Below are positions 1-11,615 of a DNA stretch of 64,000 bases, in pieces. The notes below the pieces were generated by a model. It did not search any database. It saw only the letters and a program-made list of their open reading frames with translations, and was not told the origin of the DNA. Origin of the DNA: Aquatica leii (lineage: Eukaryota; Arthropoda; Insecta; Coleoptera; Lampyridae); the NCBI GenBank assembly GCA_035610365.1, contig CM069432.1:233830104-233894103 (forward strand), written 5' to 3'. The first letter of the stretch is position 1; each line of letters starts with the position of its first letter. A program made the translations under genes and the position numbers.

Positions 1-2635
1 ACCCATTGTTACCTACTCCCTGCAAGATACGTAATCTAATTTATTTATTTATAAGTTATTAAAGCGTCCCAATGCATGACCGGTTCTTCTAACATTTTTA
101 GCGCGTGTATATGTTTATTTAAACCATCGTCTAGTTATCGCAACTGCGTATGCAATTCCTTAACTATTTCTGGTAAATCAAATAAAGCTTTGATATAATT
201 GTTAACAAGAAATTATTTATTTTCAAACCTATTTTGCAATAGTTTTGTAATTTTGCAGTTTTATAATTTGCTGTTGACATCTCTAACGGTTTTAATAAGT
301 AGGATGCCTCCCTTTCAAGTGTTGGGCGCAAGTAATGAAACTTTTGGATTTTGGTTATGCTGCTAACGTATCTCTAAAATATAACCAATGATTGTAAAAA
401 CCGTCAAATTTAGGAAGCCTTATATATAGCAGTTCAACGTTACTTGATTTAAGTTTTTTAAAGTTACCTTCCGACATAGTTTCGGAATCCAAAATGGTTT
501 ATTTTGGTTTAAACTTCATGAAATCTATTTAAAAAAAAATTAGTTTTGAAGTATAACATGTTTAGAAAATGGCGGTTCTCAATTTGAACAGATCAGATAA
601 TTTTGTGTTCAGTACCGGCCGAGGGCTGTGGGAGCCGTGCGCTTGACTGGCAGGGGTGCCAAACTGTCAAATAAGAAAGGAGAAGCTTATTAACAGAGAT
701 ATAACATCAATAACATATGAATCAAAACACGCGTCAGTAATAACAACAGGTCTTACAATAATAGAACGTGATACATTATTTATATTCTATAACTAAACAA
801 TGAACAAAGTTTAGTAATGAACCTATAAAAAAACATTGTGGCGAAATCCTTTCAAATCATATATCTGCGGCAACCCTCCTTTTTTTTGTTGTGACTAGCG
901 TTACCAGTTGTTGTGAAACTCACCTATCGGTTATATAACATTTTGGATCGTAATGACTCCCGAATATGTGGTATAAGTTTGTCGGTGGAGTCGCAAAACG
1001 CCCTGTGTAAGCTATTTAGTTTACCAGTACACCAAAAAAATGATAGAATGTCAAAAAAATCTTAATAAGAAATAAAAATTTTATACATAATCTAAGTTAT
1101 TTTAATTTTACTTAAACAAAATTCATTTTTCCAAAACAAACAATTATTTTTTGTTTAATTCAAACTTAATTAAGGTGAATTTAATTTGAGCTAAAACGGA
1201 TTGTTTGTCATAACCTTTTATTATCAAAAATAAATATGATTTCAACGTTTCCGCTGAATAGCGAATTTTCTGTAAATGACACGTCGCATTTATTATGTCT
1301 TTATTTTAAGCAACGCATTTTTTATGTAAATTAAAAATTATAATCCAATTATACCCTAAGCAGGTTTTAATAGAGCAATTATCAAAGGTACAAGTACGAA
1401 AAATCATATTTAATAAACAAACGACTGAAAAAGGTACGCAAATAGAACCATTTAAAGCTAACCCTTTATATTATTAAGAAAACAATTATTTTGTAATATA
1501 GCGTATCACAACGTTTAAGAGATATTATTTTACATTTGGAGCAAATTTAACTTCTTAATTGGAACATCTCTTAAAATAAAAACTTATTAAAACGTAAATT
1601 TAAAACGAAATTGGTTTTTGTAAATTAAAAAACAAAATTTATTGTTTGTTATTTGAAAATCCATTTTAATTAACTATATAAGTATATAAAACATTTGTAA
1701 ACATTTTATTGTCTAATCAATTTATATTTTACAAGATTATTTGCAATTTGGATTCAATTTATTTATATATAATGTACATTCGATCTAAAATAGGTTATTT
1801 AAAAAATATATTGTTTATGATTCACGTCGACCTATTGGTTTAATCTTTAGTTTCTTAGGCATTTAAACATGAGAATCTGGATCATTAATCTCTTTATAAC
1901 TTAACAACGAAGAAGTGTACTGATTTCCTGTCAAACAAAAAGATGAATCCATTGTTAAAGTAAACTTGATCAATCACGTTACAACTAATTTAACCTTTAC
2001 TTTTATCACAAATTGACAAATAATTTCCATAGAAATCTTAATTTAAAACTTGTTAAATGTAATTCTATATTATTCTGTGTTTACTTTTTTATTAAAATAC
2101 TTGTATTAGTAAACTATAATTACGCTTCGCATACGCAATTTATCTGCAAAATTAAGTTAAATTAAGACAATTTGAGTAATTGTTTTTAACATATTCTAGA
2201 TTTTCTGTAACCTATTTATAAGTACCAAATGTTGAAAAAAAGCTTGTTGAAGAGTAATTTTGAAATTATAAATTTAAACAACACGAAAGGTTGAAAGCAA
2301 ACAACCAATAATTGATAAGTTTTTATGTGAAGTTGTATTTGCGTAGGTTTCAATTAAATTTATTGTCATATTAATAGAATTAAAAACAAAACGAATTATA
2401 TTGCGAATACGTAACAAACAACAGATATTTAAGATTTAGTGCTTAATTTTAACTTGTTAACCGGGAAAGTTCTACATTGGCAGCTGTCAAGGATTATCTT
2501 GTGATTTAATGATAATTAATCGCAGTTATTGTATTCTGATTATACAAATTAACAAATCGATTTCTTAAAATTAAAAGTTGTAAAAACAGCAAGATAAAGT
2601 ATCGAACTCTAACATATGAAATATGACTAAATTAT
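1..2635. other. AT-rich DNA without recognisable gene
   Basis: No reading frame with family resemblance and no clear repeat structure was seen on either strand. A short GC-richer patch lies near 610-660 but matches nothing I recognise. It could be intergenic or intronic. Confidence 0.5.
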
Positions 2636-2639
2636 ACAT

Positions 2640-4117
2640 TATTTAAGATATCAGTTGATAGATTTGTTAATAAATAAATATTTGAGTTTAATTTTTTAGT
2701 AAGACTATTGATATGATTTTCAAAGTTTAGCTTACTATCTAACTCAATTCCTAAAAATTTTGCAGATTCTAGATTTTTAAAATTTTTATAATACTTTAAA
2801 ACAAATTAATTTTTTTGTTTTTTCTGTATTTATTTTTAGGTCATTCCAGTTCTGGCTGTTTATGTTAACTGTTGTATTGTGCGCATAAATAACACATTGA
2901 AAATTTGGTGCATTAGTTTTTACAAAGTTTGATAAGTAATTAATGTACCTATATTCAGAAGAGTATAGGACCAAGTATTGATCCTTGCAGTACTCCATAC
3001 TTAATTTCCTTAGAATTTGAAGTAATTCCCTCTATAGAATTCACTTGTAATTTGTGCCTTAAATAAGAATTTATAAGATTTAAACTAATTTCATGAAAGT
3101 TGTACATTCTTAATTTATTAGTAAGTATTGAGTGCGATACACAATCAAAAGCAATAGACATATCAAAAAAATCATCGTGCAACCAAAATTTTAGTTTTTC
3201 GGTAACCAAATTGATCCGTACAGAATAACAGGTTAGTTTCAAAATATTCATTAACCTAGTTATAAATATTTTTTTCGTACACTTTAGATAAGTTTGGCAG
3301 CAGTGATACCGGGTAATAATTTCTAATATTACCTTTGCTGTCCTTTTTTTTATAGGTATAACTTTAGTAATCTTTAAGCCATTTTGAGAAATTGCTGATG
3401 CTATGCTTAAATTGATTAGTGTTTTAAGTGGCGTTACAATTAAATTCTTATGTTTTTTTTAATAAAGTATATAGACATTTGATAATAATCACTCGATTTA
3501 CTATTTTTCATTGATTTTATAGTATCTCTAGCCTGCACTTGGGACACTTTTTGAAAAGAAAAACTCACATTTTTACAAAAATCCAACGGATTACATATAA
3601 CATTCGGTAGTATAATTTTAGTAGACAATTAATAATTATTGAATTCATTGACGTATATCACTACATCCAATTTTTTATGTTTTACTTTAACTCTATGTTT
3701 TTTATTATAGTCTACACTGCTTTGTTGGGATTTTTAGCATTACGAATACTATTATTATTAATCTTAGTTTTAGCTTGTTTGATACTTTTCCTGTACATTG
3801 AACGAAAACGATTTCTTATGACATAAAGATATTGATGTTTATGCTTTTTATATAAATCTCTAAAGAAAATAAATTTATTCTTTAACTGTTATAACGTGTT
3901 ATCTAGTCGTAATATTGAGTTTCTAGAGTTGGTATTGACATGTTTTTTGGAAAAGACTTGTTATAAGTATCTTTAATGTTATTTAAAAAAGTATCAAACT
4001 TACAATTCATAGCTAAATTTTTATTATATAAATAATCTAAGTTATAAGAACTTACAAGATTAGAGAATTTACAATGTGTTTCCTAAGAGAAAATTAGTGT
4101 TCGTTTTAAGATATTAA
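2640..4117 (-). pseudogene. LINE reverse transcriptase relic (Jockey/CR1-like ORF2, C-terminal half)
   Basis: Read on the minus strand, the pieces come in the order of a non-LTR retrotransposon ORF2. A linker with INNNSIRNAKNPNKA lies near 3700-3790. The RT start (QVQARDTIKSMKNSKSSD) is at 3440-3628. RT motif A, as DMSIAFDCVSHSILTNKL, and the GVLQGSILGPILF motif are at 2955-3251. The thumb motif AKFLGIELDSKLNFENHI is near 2680-2780. The catalytic YADD box is replaced by VIYAHNTT, so this copy is dead, and several frame changes separate the pieces. In a live element this protein would copy RNA into a nicked target. The same orientation and complementary content suggest it is the 3' half of the LINE whose ORF1 and endonuclease start lie at 12427-15932, separated by later insertions. 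Clade (Jockey, CR1 or relative) is uncertain. Confidence 0.82.
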
Positions 4118-4304
4118 ACGACTTTCGGCTTAGACCGCGTCCTAGTAAAATACCCAGACCCACTCAGGCTTGGTCATAGTCTCTTCTTGAGAGCCAAAAC
4201 AAGAAGTAGAACTTGGCCTTTGCCGTATTGTCGTTCGTGAACCCAAACAAACTGACGTTTCGCAAGACATTGCAGCTTGCATCTTCAAAGTGGTAAATGT
4301 CACT
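4118..4304 (-). repeat. Penelope-like element terminal repeat fragment
   Basis: This 187-bp stretch closely matches 33699-33881, which is the 3' end of a PLE with recognisable GIY-YIG sequence. Shared strings include the run from 4240 to 4256 upstream of GACGTTTC. It abuts the piggyBac stop codon at 4309-4311 and the LINE at about 4117, so it has replaced the expected piggyBac left terminus. It contains a hammerhead-like core on the minus strand (4257-4288). Confidence 0.7.
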
Positions 4305-4308
4305 ATGT

Positions 4309-5574
4309 TCAGTTTATGCGGCTACGTATGTCACATAGAATATCATTATTGGTTGCACGAGATCTCAGATGTTCATCTAAGAGCTGGAATGACAATGTTC
4401 CCAAAATTTTTCTACGTAATAAATATTTTGAAGTATCTACATTTCACTCATACATCACTTGGCTATTTATTTCAGCTACATTTAGCAAACTGTAAAAAAT
4501 TACCATTGGCCAACCTCTCGCGTTCCTGGCGCAATTGTAACTGGAACATAACCTATCCACTACATCCACTCCGCTTTTGGTTTTATTATAAAATGTTATT
4601 ATTTCTGGTTTATTTTGGTCACCAGTAGAAGGATCTATACTTGCGTTGTGATGCATACTGGAGACTCAAATCACTACTTTTCCCCTCTTTGGGATGTACG
4701 ACACTATCGTACAAGACGATCGAAACCCAAACATACTTGATAGTGGATCAATTTTTACCAACTAAAAATTCACTGGGGATTCCTTTTCTACGTTTTCTCA
4801 AAGTTCCCACAATAGTAAGTTTGTGATTTCTTACCAAGTCAATAACAAGGTCTATACTGGTAAACCAGTTGTCCGTAGTGATATTTCGCCATGTTCCTAT
4901 AATTGCAGCAGAAAGTCTTTTAACTATAGCATCTGCAGTATTTGGCACTCGGTAAGGACCTTCCGGCTGTAAACCAACATAGACTTCTAACGTCTTTGTG
5001 TAGAACATCTTAGCCGCAGCAAAAGCAAATATTTTAATCCCGTATTTCCTAGGTTTGGAGAGGGTGTATTGATTAAAATTGCAGCGACCTCTAAATTCGA
5101 TCGTGGCATATTCGGAAATAAAATAAGAAGCATCGCAATTTTTGTTGAAAATATCAAACAGTTTCCAAATTGGTGCTAACTTGTCAACTGAAACTCTTTC
5201 TTCTCGAGACGTCTTGTCGTCAAAACGAATAGATCTAAATCGTTGAAAAGACATAGTCTAAATACTTCGATTCCTGTACGATTTGTATTCCATAAATCTT
5301 CAGTATTTTGCCTTCCACTTTTGTTGATACCGGCTAAATACAACAACCCAATTAGTGCTTGTATTTCAAGTTTATCAATCTGTTTTGCATTTCTTTCTAG
5401 TGTAAGTAATAGGACTTGTGCTAAAATAAATTTATTCGTATTTTCAACTATAACTGCTATAATGCTGTCGTCAAATAAACACACACCAGCAATCCAACGG
5501 TGTGGTCTTGCCTTTAGAATAGGTTGTATTTTCAGGAAGACAAAAAACTATATTATTACTTTTTGTTCTAACAT
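4309..5574 (-). pseudogene. piggyBac-like transposase, catalytic and C-terminal part (split by BEL/Pao)
   Basis: piggyBac-family DDE transposase (DDE_Tnp_1_7), which would cut and paste DNA at TTAA. The N-terminal domain is seen as ALIGLLYLAGINKSGRQ (5176-5484). The catalytic region (4748-5254) has EFRGRCNFNQY, then KPRKYGIKIFAF and TTDNWFTS, the second catalytic Asp. The third Asp lies in KSGVDVVDRLCSSYN (4444-4656). The C-terminal RRKILGTLSFQL block ends at a stop at 4309-4311. The first catalytic Asp of the family (TIDEQL..FRGRC) aligns here to Glu (ISEYATIEFRGRC), and a CDAK-like motif reads AAAK. Frameshifts occur near 5250 and between 4656 and 4748. The N-terminus continues at 11900 beyond the BEL element. 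It is inactive. Confidence 0.9.
5570..5574. repeat. 5-bp target-site duplication AACAT (left copy)
   Basis: AACAT lies directly outside the left LTR and again at 11900-11904 outside the right LTR. A 5-bp duplication fits BEL/Pao integration. Joining the flanks over one copy restores an uninterrupted piggyBac motif, which supports a precise insertion. Confidence 0.88.
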
Positions 5575-5859
5575 TGTAGAAAACATAAAAGCAATTTTTT
5601 TTATGCCAAAATGGCAGAGCAAAACATCTAATAAACTTTAAATAAATTGTTTATTAAATTTTAAATACAAAGTGTTTAGTGTTATATTAACAAGGCTTGA
5701 AACAAGAATCAATATTTTACATTCTAAAACTGCATTTTCTGATAAAATAAAATGATAATATATACGGTTTTCCCATTCCCGTCCACTTACTTAAATTATT
5801 ACTTAAAAATTACACATTTAGGCAACACACATTGATGCTGTTTGAAATTGTTTCAAACA
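5575..5859 (-). repeat. 3' LTR of BEL/Pao element
   Basis: 285 bp, about 99 percent identical to 11616-11899 by direct comparison. Differences are a 2-bp and a 1-bp indel near the low-coordinate end and two single-base changes. TG...CA ends on the minus strand. Confidence 0.95.
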
Positions 5860-5893
5860 TGCTGGGAAACCCAGAAATAAATGTCCAAAATTA

Positions 5894-6041
5894 AAACCAA
5901 AAGTCTTTAACATTCATGTAAATCCAAAATAAAACATTGTAATTACTTAATTAAACTAAACCTGCATAAACCAAAAGTCTTTAACATTCATGTAAATCCA
6001 AAATAAAACATTGTAATTACTTAATTAAACTAAACCTGCAT
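5894..6041. repeat. Perfect 74-bp tandem duplication upstream of the 3' LTR
   Basis: Copy one is 5894-5967 and copy two is 5968-6041. I see no difference between them. They lie in the BEL 3' untranslated region between the purine tract and the 3' LTR. Confidence 0.95.
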
Positions 6042-6047
6042 AAACAC

Positions 6048-6059
6048 TCCTTTTTTTTT
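6048..6059 (-). other. Polypurine-tract-like run (A9GGAG on minus strand)
   Basis: AAAAAAAAAGGAG on the minus strand looks like the plus-strand primer site of an LTR element. It is about 190 bp from the LTR edge instead of adjacent to it; the 74-bp duplication lies between. No other purine tract is seen next to the LTR. Confidence 0.5.
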
Positions 6060-6082
6060 AACGTTAACAATAAATTGAAAAA

Positions 6083-7208
6083 TCAACTTTCGTCTATAGG
6101 CAAAACAGCAATTTTTGTAATGGAACGAGAATATTCTCCATTTTGAGTGCGAACATAAACAGCTCGTACCTTACCATCATTACCTGGAATTACTTTTATA
6201 ATTCTAGCTATAGGCCATTTTTGACATGGAAGATTATCCTCTTTTAGCAATACTAGCATACCTTCTTTGAGATTAGGCATGCTACGATACCATTTTGGTC
6301 TGTTATTTAGCATTGTTAAATAATCCTTATGCCAACGGTTCCAAAAATGTTGTCTCTTTTGTGTAATCAATTTCCAAATTTTTAATCTATTGTCTGGAAT
6401 GTTGGTTATATCACTTTCTGGATAACTGGTTAAAGGCGCTCCAATTAAAAAATGACCTGGAGAAAGATATGTTAAATCTGAAGGATCATTCGATAGCTTT
6501 GTGATAGGTCTGGAATTTAAAATTCCTTCAACTTGGATCACTAGAGTGTTAAACTCTTCATAAGTGAATTTAGTGTTGCCCATAACTCGTTTTATGTGGT
6601 ATTTGGCACTTTTCATGCCTGCTTCCCAAAGCCCACCAAATACAGGAGAGTGACTTGGGATGAACTTAAAAACAATTTTTTGTTTAGTACAAAATTTGTC
6701 AACGGCGTTTTGATGTTTTAAGGCGCTGTTGATTTTGTAAAGTTCATTTAATTCCTTTTGAGCACCCTTGAAAGTTGAGGCGTTGTCACAATATACATAT
6801 GTGGGTTTACCCCTTCTAAAAATAAACCTTTTAAAAGCAGCTAAAAAACTTTCTGTGGTCATATCTGAAACCAATTCCATATGAATTGCCTTTACTGAAA
6901 AACAAACAAATAACGCAATGTATGACTTTGTAATTAATGATTTTCTTATGCGAGATTGTTTTATATAAAATGGACCGCAAAAATCAATTCCTATGTTTTG
7001 AAATGGTCGAACTAATGTCAAGGTAACGAACCCATCAATTGCTCCGAACACCTTGCCTTTAATTTAAAACAAGTTATGCATTTATGAATGTTTTTCTTTA
7101 TTTCTCTAATTCCGTTTAGAATCCAATAATTTAGATTTAAACTACTTAACATTTGTTTTTGGCCAGCATGTAATAATGTTACATGTTCTTTTATAATGAT
7201 TAAATTAG
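6083..7208 (-). pseudogene. pol: BEL/Pao integrase with C-terminal DUF5641-like domain
   Basis: Integrase inserts the retrotransposon cDNA into chromosomal DNA. The 322-residue frame at 6083-7051 holds the DDE core: first Asp in NIGIDFCGPF (about residue 23), second in YVYCDNASTFKG (about 90), and Glu in FGGLWEAGMKSAK (about 143). The C-terminal part (WHKDYLTML, VLLKEDNLPCQKWPIARI) is the DUF5641-type domain usual in BEL/Pao. The zinc-binding N-terminus (EHVTLLHAGQ, then HKCITCFKLK) is readable at 7052-7200 in another frame, so frameshifts lie near 7050 and 7215. The core residues are intact. It follows RT/RNase H directly, as expected for a pol polyprotein. Confidence 0.92.
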
Positions 7209-8657
7209 TTATATGATTGTTTTTTGGTAGATAGGGTGCTTATGATTAAATGTAATAGATGCCTTATGCAACCTGCCACCTACTCTTAAAATGTTTTCCT
7301 TATCTATGAATGGAGTAAGATGTTTTAATTTTGTTTTAATTGCTAATTTAGATTGTAGACACTTAATTTCTTCCCTAAAATTATTTGTTTGTTCAAATCT
7401 TATTATCGTTTTTAAAGCGTTATCTAATTCATTTACCGTTAGATTTCCAAGTCTTTTATTACTGCTATTCTTAATGTTATGTATAAATCGCATAATAACT
7501 GCTACAATCCTTTGTAATCTTGAAATGCTAGAAAAGTTAGCAAAGAATGATGAAAATAGTGGTTCTATGGATGCCTTAAAGGCCTGAAGTTTTACTTCAG
7601 GTAACGGATTAGGGACTTTGCCTTGAAATCCCATGTCATGAGAAAATTGAATATCTCCAAAGGTGACAGGACCATAAAACCAAAGATTATTTTTATTCAT
7701 GGATTGAGGATCTACACCTCTTGATAGACAATCTGCAGGGTTGTCCTTTGTGTTGATGTATAACCAATAGAAAGTTTGTGTTAAATTTTGTATTTTTATT
7801 ATTCTATTAGAAACATAAGGTTGAAACTTTATTGGTTCCGCCCTTATCCATGCTAGTACTACATTCGAATCTGAATACAGAAAGACTTGATTGATATTAA
7901 TTTTTAGAAGATTGTAGATTTTGTTTGTTAAATTTGCTAGTAATAATGCACCATTTAATTCTAGTTTTGGAATACTTAAGTCACTGTTAATTGGTACAAT
8001 TCTGGATTTAGAACAAATCAAATTCATGTGAATTCGGTCATGAAAGATTGTTCGTATGTAAAGTGCGGCCCCATAGGCTATAGCAGATGAGTCACAAAAA
8101 CCTATTAATTCAACCTTTATTGCATTAAAAATTTGAATATTTCTTTGAATATTTATAACTGGCATGTTTACTATACCGTGAAGAAAATTAAGCCATAAAT
8201 GTTTCAAATCGTTAGGAAGTAGTTCATCCCAATTTAACTTTTTTATCCATAGTTTTTGCATTATTACCTTTGCAGTAACTAGGATAGGTCCAACTAAACC
8301 TAAGGGATCATAGAACTTACAAATAAAACTAAGAATCTGTCTTTTCGTTATGTTACAATTCGACTCATATTCAGGTGACAAAATGTTAAGAGTGTCTGTA
8401 TTTATATCATAAAGTAAACCTAACGTTTTTACAATTGAATTATCTTTAGCAATATCTACCTCATCAAAAATTTGATTTTCCAAAGGAATATCTTTAAGAA
8501 TTAAATGATTATTGCTACACCACTTATGTAAATTAAAAGATCCCAATTTTAAAAGCGCGATCAGTTCATTTTTTAATTTAATTGTTTCTTCAATACTATT
8601 GCATCCCGAAATGATGTCATCTACGTAAGTATTTTGTAACAACGCTCTCTGTGCCAA
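7209..8657 (-). pseudogene. pol: BEL/Pao reverse transcriptase (C-terminal part) and RNase H
   Basis: A 482-residue open frame. The RT catalytic box YVDD is at residues 11-14 (TYVDDIISG). The BEL-typical FYDPLGLVGP motif is at about 115. The RNase H domain has GFCDSSAIAYGAALY near 186 and LYSDSNVVLAWI near 262. The region ends with the connection to integrase (VGGRLHKA). These domains copy the RNA genome and degrade the RNA strand inside the particle. Motif A (LTDIKQMYRMI) lies just upstream in the broken stretch 8658-8884. An upstream frameshift in an A-run near 8730 disconnects this frame from the RT start. The residues needed for catalysis are all present in the frame shown. Confidence 0.92.
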
Positions 8658-9766
8658 CTGATACCTTTTACCCTCATTTCTAGCTAGTTCTACTAGACAA
8701 CGTGTTGCTAAAAATGGAGAACTTTTTAACTCCGTAAGTTACAGTTTGTAATTGTATACATTGAATCGGTGAAGTAGGGGTTTTCCCTCCACAAATAATA
8801 CCCTATGATTAGAATGTAGTTGAATCATTCTATACATTTGCTTGATGTCTGTCAAAATAACATACTTATAAGTTCTAAAAAGGATTAAAATATCAAATAA
8901 ATCTTGTTGGCAAGCGCTCCATTATACAAATAATCATTAATTGACTTTTTATTTTTTGTTTTCATACTTCCGTCAAAGACAACACGCAACTTTGCAGTTT
9001 TCTTATCTTCACGGATTACAGGGTGATGCGCCATAAAATAAATAGGCTTACGCTCCATATCGCAATTATTTAAATCTATAAACTTGCCATGATTTATTTT
9101 AATGTATTCATCAATAAAATATTTATATGCTTGAAATAGTTGGGAATCTTTCTGAAAACGTTTCTCTACATTTTCAAACCTCTTATACGCAACATTGAAT
9201 GAATCGCCTAACTCTTCAGCAGTTACCTTTTGTTTCAATGGCAATTCAACTTCGAATTTATTTTTAATTTTTTTTACAGAGCGTTGAAAAATTAATTCGC
9301 ACGCTTCTTGTTCACTTGAATGTTCAGGAAAAAATTCCGGAACTTTTTCTGTTTCCCAAAACTGAGAAATGAGATTTTCTATTTTTGTTAGCGAATGCAA
9401 AGATATTGTTGATACGTTAGAAACAAAAGATTGAGGTTGCGAAATTAAACCACTTATTATATACCCAAATTGAGTATTTTGTAACACTAATTCATTTTTA
9501 GGTAATTTAATTGTCCCTGTCAGAATAGAATTAAAAAATACATTCGCCCCTAAAAGAATATCAATGCGCTTTGAAACATTATAATCCTCATCAGCCAAGT
9601 CAATATTTTCTAAACCATTTCTATCAATTAAGTTGAAATGACATTGTGGTAACTGACCAGTAATTTTTTCAATCACACCACAGGTAACATTAATTGTATA
9701 GTTACGCGAGTACGATTTTAAACAAACATTTAGTACATCTCTAATTTGTGTTATATGTTCTGACAT
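8658..9766 (-). pseudogene. pol: BEL/Pao protease C-terminus and reverse transcriptase N-terminus
   Basis: The 293-residue frame 8885-9766 continues the aspartic protease domain (IDILLGANVFF, FGYIISG; the DSG box is in the preceding frame) and enters RT with RKPIYFMAHHPVIRED and LRVVFDGSMKT. The stretch 8658-8884 contains RT motif A (ILTDIKQMYRM) and TYGVK in shifted frames. The start overlaps the upstream gag-protease frame by 16 bp, with the frame change at an A-run near 9800. Together these would be parts of one Gag-Pol polyprotein. I place breaks near 8730, 8885 and 9800. Confidence 0.9.
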
Positions 9767-10566
9767 GCCAATAACTTGTAATGTTTTGAAATCGTTTTTA
9801 ATTTTAATTTATCAGCCAACATAGCTGATACAAAAGAACCTTGCGACCCGCTATCGAGCAAACCGTACGTAACTATCCATTCCCCATCAATTGATTTTAC
9901 CTTTAGTTTTACAGTTCGCAGCAACACATAATGAATATTTGTTCTCAAAGAACAGCACTTTACTTCTATGGCATTAGTCTCTACATTACTGTCATTGTGA
10001 TCAATCTGTAACGTTGAAGGAACTTCCTGTTTATTAAAATGAAGCAAGGTGTTGTGATCTTTATGACAACTTTGACATTTTAAATTAAGTCTGCATCTAC
10101 CTAAATGATTATTCAAACAAACCTTGCAATATCGATGTTTATTAATAAAGGAAATTCTTTCATTAACCGAAACATTTTTAAATTGGGTGCAATTATAAAT
10201 TTTATGACCTGCACTAGAACAAAATAAACATTTATCGAATCCTTGAATATTTGTTGCAACATGGGAATGGATCTTTTCTTTTTCTTTATTATCAAAACTA
10301 GGAACTGTTTCTAAAGCAGTAGCCCTATTTTCTAAAAAGTGTATAAATTCGTTTAAAGTTGGTAATTTTGACAAATCCCTATCAATTTGATAAGCACGGT
10401 TTGTATATTGATCTAACTTTTTACTTAAAATGCATATTAAAATCATATCCCAACTATCAACTTGCTGCTGTAAATTGGTTAAGGCTCCTACATGCTGTTT
10501 TATTTTGCTTACAAATTCTCTTAAGGAGGCAGTGTTACCTTTTAGCATATGCGGAATTTCTAACAA
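9751..10566 (-). pseudogene. gag: BEL/Pao Gag C-terminal half and protease active site
   Basis: A 271-residue frame. The first part (LREFVSKIKQHVGALTNL) belongs to the DUF1759-type Gag domain. Zinc knuckles follow: CLFCSSAGHKIYNC near residue 113 (C-X2-C-X4-H-X4-C), then a Cys-rich block with CKVCLNNHLGRC and CQSCHKDH near 150-175. These would bind the element RNA. The retropepsin-type active site is TYGLLDSGSQGSFVS near residue 240, with Asp-Ser-Gly intact. The upstream end is frameshifted relative to the Gag N-terminus at about 10600. Context and order fit BEL/Pao exactly. Confidence 0.92.
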
Positions 10567-11180
10567 TGCATAAATGTGATTATTAATTAGTATAATTTCA
10601 TTATGGTAGCGTTTTTAAAAAATGTTAAGAGCTTCGCTAGAAGATTCGGTAACGAGTGGTACGGTACTCACTAAAGTAAGAGCTTCCCCTTTTAAGTAAT
10701 TTCTTAAATAAAAAAATTTCTCCACATTCTGCAAATTGCTGTTTTTATCAATGACTGCTAAAAGCATGTCAAAAATGGTTTAAACTTGCATAAATCTCGA
10801 CCATCAAAAAATGGAATGTCTATGTGTGGTAATTTTGTTGTAGAAATATTTTCAAGTTTAGATGCTTGAGGAATATCCTGAGTTTGTTTAGTTGTTGACA
10901 GAATACTTCTAATCGTGCTTATTACATCATAATACTGATTTTCAACAATTTCTGGATTTTCCTCATCATCCTTTTGCACATTGAATATCAACATTTAAAT
11001 CTAAATACTTTTGAAAACATTCTTCAAGACGCGCTTCTCTACTTTTAAATTGTTCAATTAAATTAGTTGATATCATATCCGAAGAATGTTCCTTTACATA
11101 TATTTCAATAGTACTAATAGAATTTTTATTTGATCACGTTTTGTGATTAATTTAATAATATCGCTTTCTTTAACCATTTT
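10567..11180 (-). pseudogene. gag: BEL/Pao Gag N-terminus
   Basis: Gag would form the particle shell. The best frame, 10758-10994, contains KLPHIDIPFFDGRDLCKFKPF, the conserved entry of the DUF1759 Gag domain. Upstream, a likely start codon near 11178 (MVKESDIIKLITKRDQIK) precedes a charged N-terminal stretch that is readable only with frame changes. At least two frameshifts fall in this interval. It sits directly after the leader repeat, as gag should. Confidence 0.8.
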
Positions 11181-11409
11181 GCAATATACGGTTTAAATTA
11201 GATAAATAATTACAAAAACTTAATAGTTTATATAATATACAACTACTACGTAATAAATACCTTGTTGTTTTTATTTGATGATAAATTTCAACACAGGCGA
11301 CCTTCTATTGTGTGGTATTGGCTGCAACAACGACTGATAACGGCAATATGGCGACAGCTTGCAACGGTTACAACGTTCTTTAAATTAATATACTTGCAGT
11401 AATTTATAT

Positions 11410-11598
11410 CGGTAGCATCCAAAAATTTATTATTCTTCTAGTAATTTAAATCCGCAGCCTCCTCAACTTTAGTAATTCTTCTAATAATTGAAATCGGCAA
11501 CATGCGAAACTTTAGTTATTCTTCTGATAATTTAAATCGCCAGCATGCGAAACTTTATTTGTTCTTCTAATAATTTAAATCGGCAACATCCGAAACTC
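11410..11598. repeat. 43-bp tandem repeat in the BEL/Pao leader
   Basis: Four full units (42, 43, 43 and 43 bp, starting 11410, 11452, 11495, 11538) and a partial fifth from 11581; a weaker copy precedes 11410. Units share CGGCAACATGCGAAACTTTA and TTCTAATAATTTAAAT. The array lies between the primer-binding site and gag, in the 5' untranslated leader. Confidence 0.93.
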
Positions 11599-11608
11599 GA
11601 AAGGACCA
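11591..11608 (-). other. Primer-binding site of BEL/Pao element
   Basis: On the minus strand, TGGTCCTTTCGAGTTTCG begins 7 nt after the 5' LTR end. TGG is the complement of a tRNA 3' CCA end. The tRNA species is not assigned. Confidence 0.65.
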
Positions 11609-11615
11609 AATTTTA

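Noticed and set aside
983..995. GTGGAGTCGCAAA also occurs near 56281
   Set aside because: Similarity does not extend beyond about 13 bases, so coincidence is likely.
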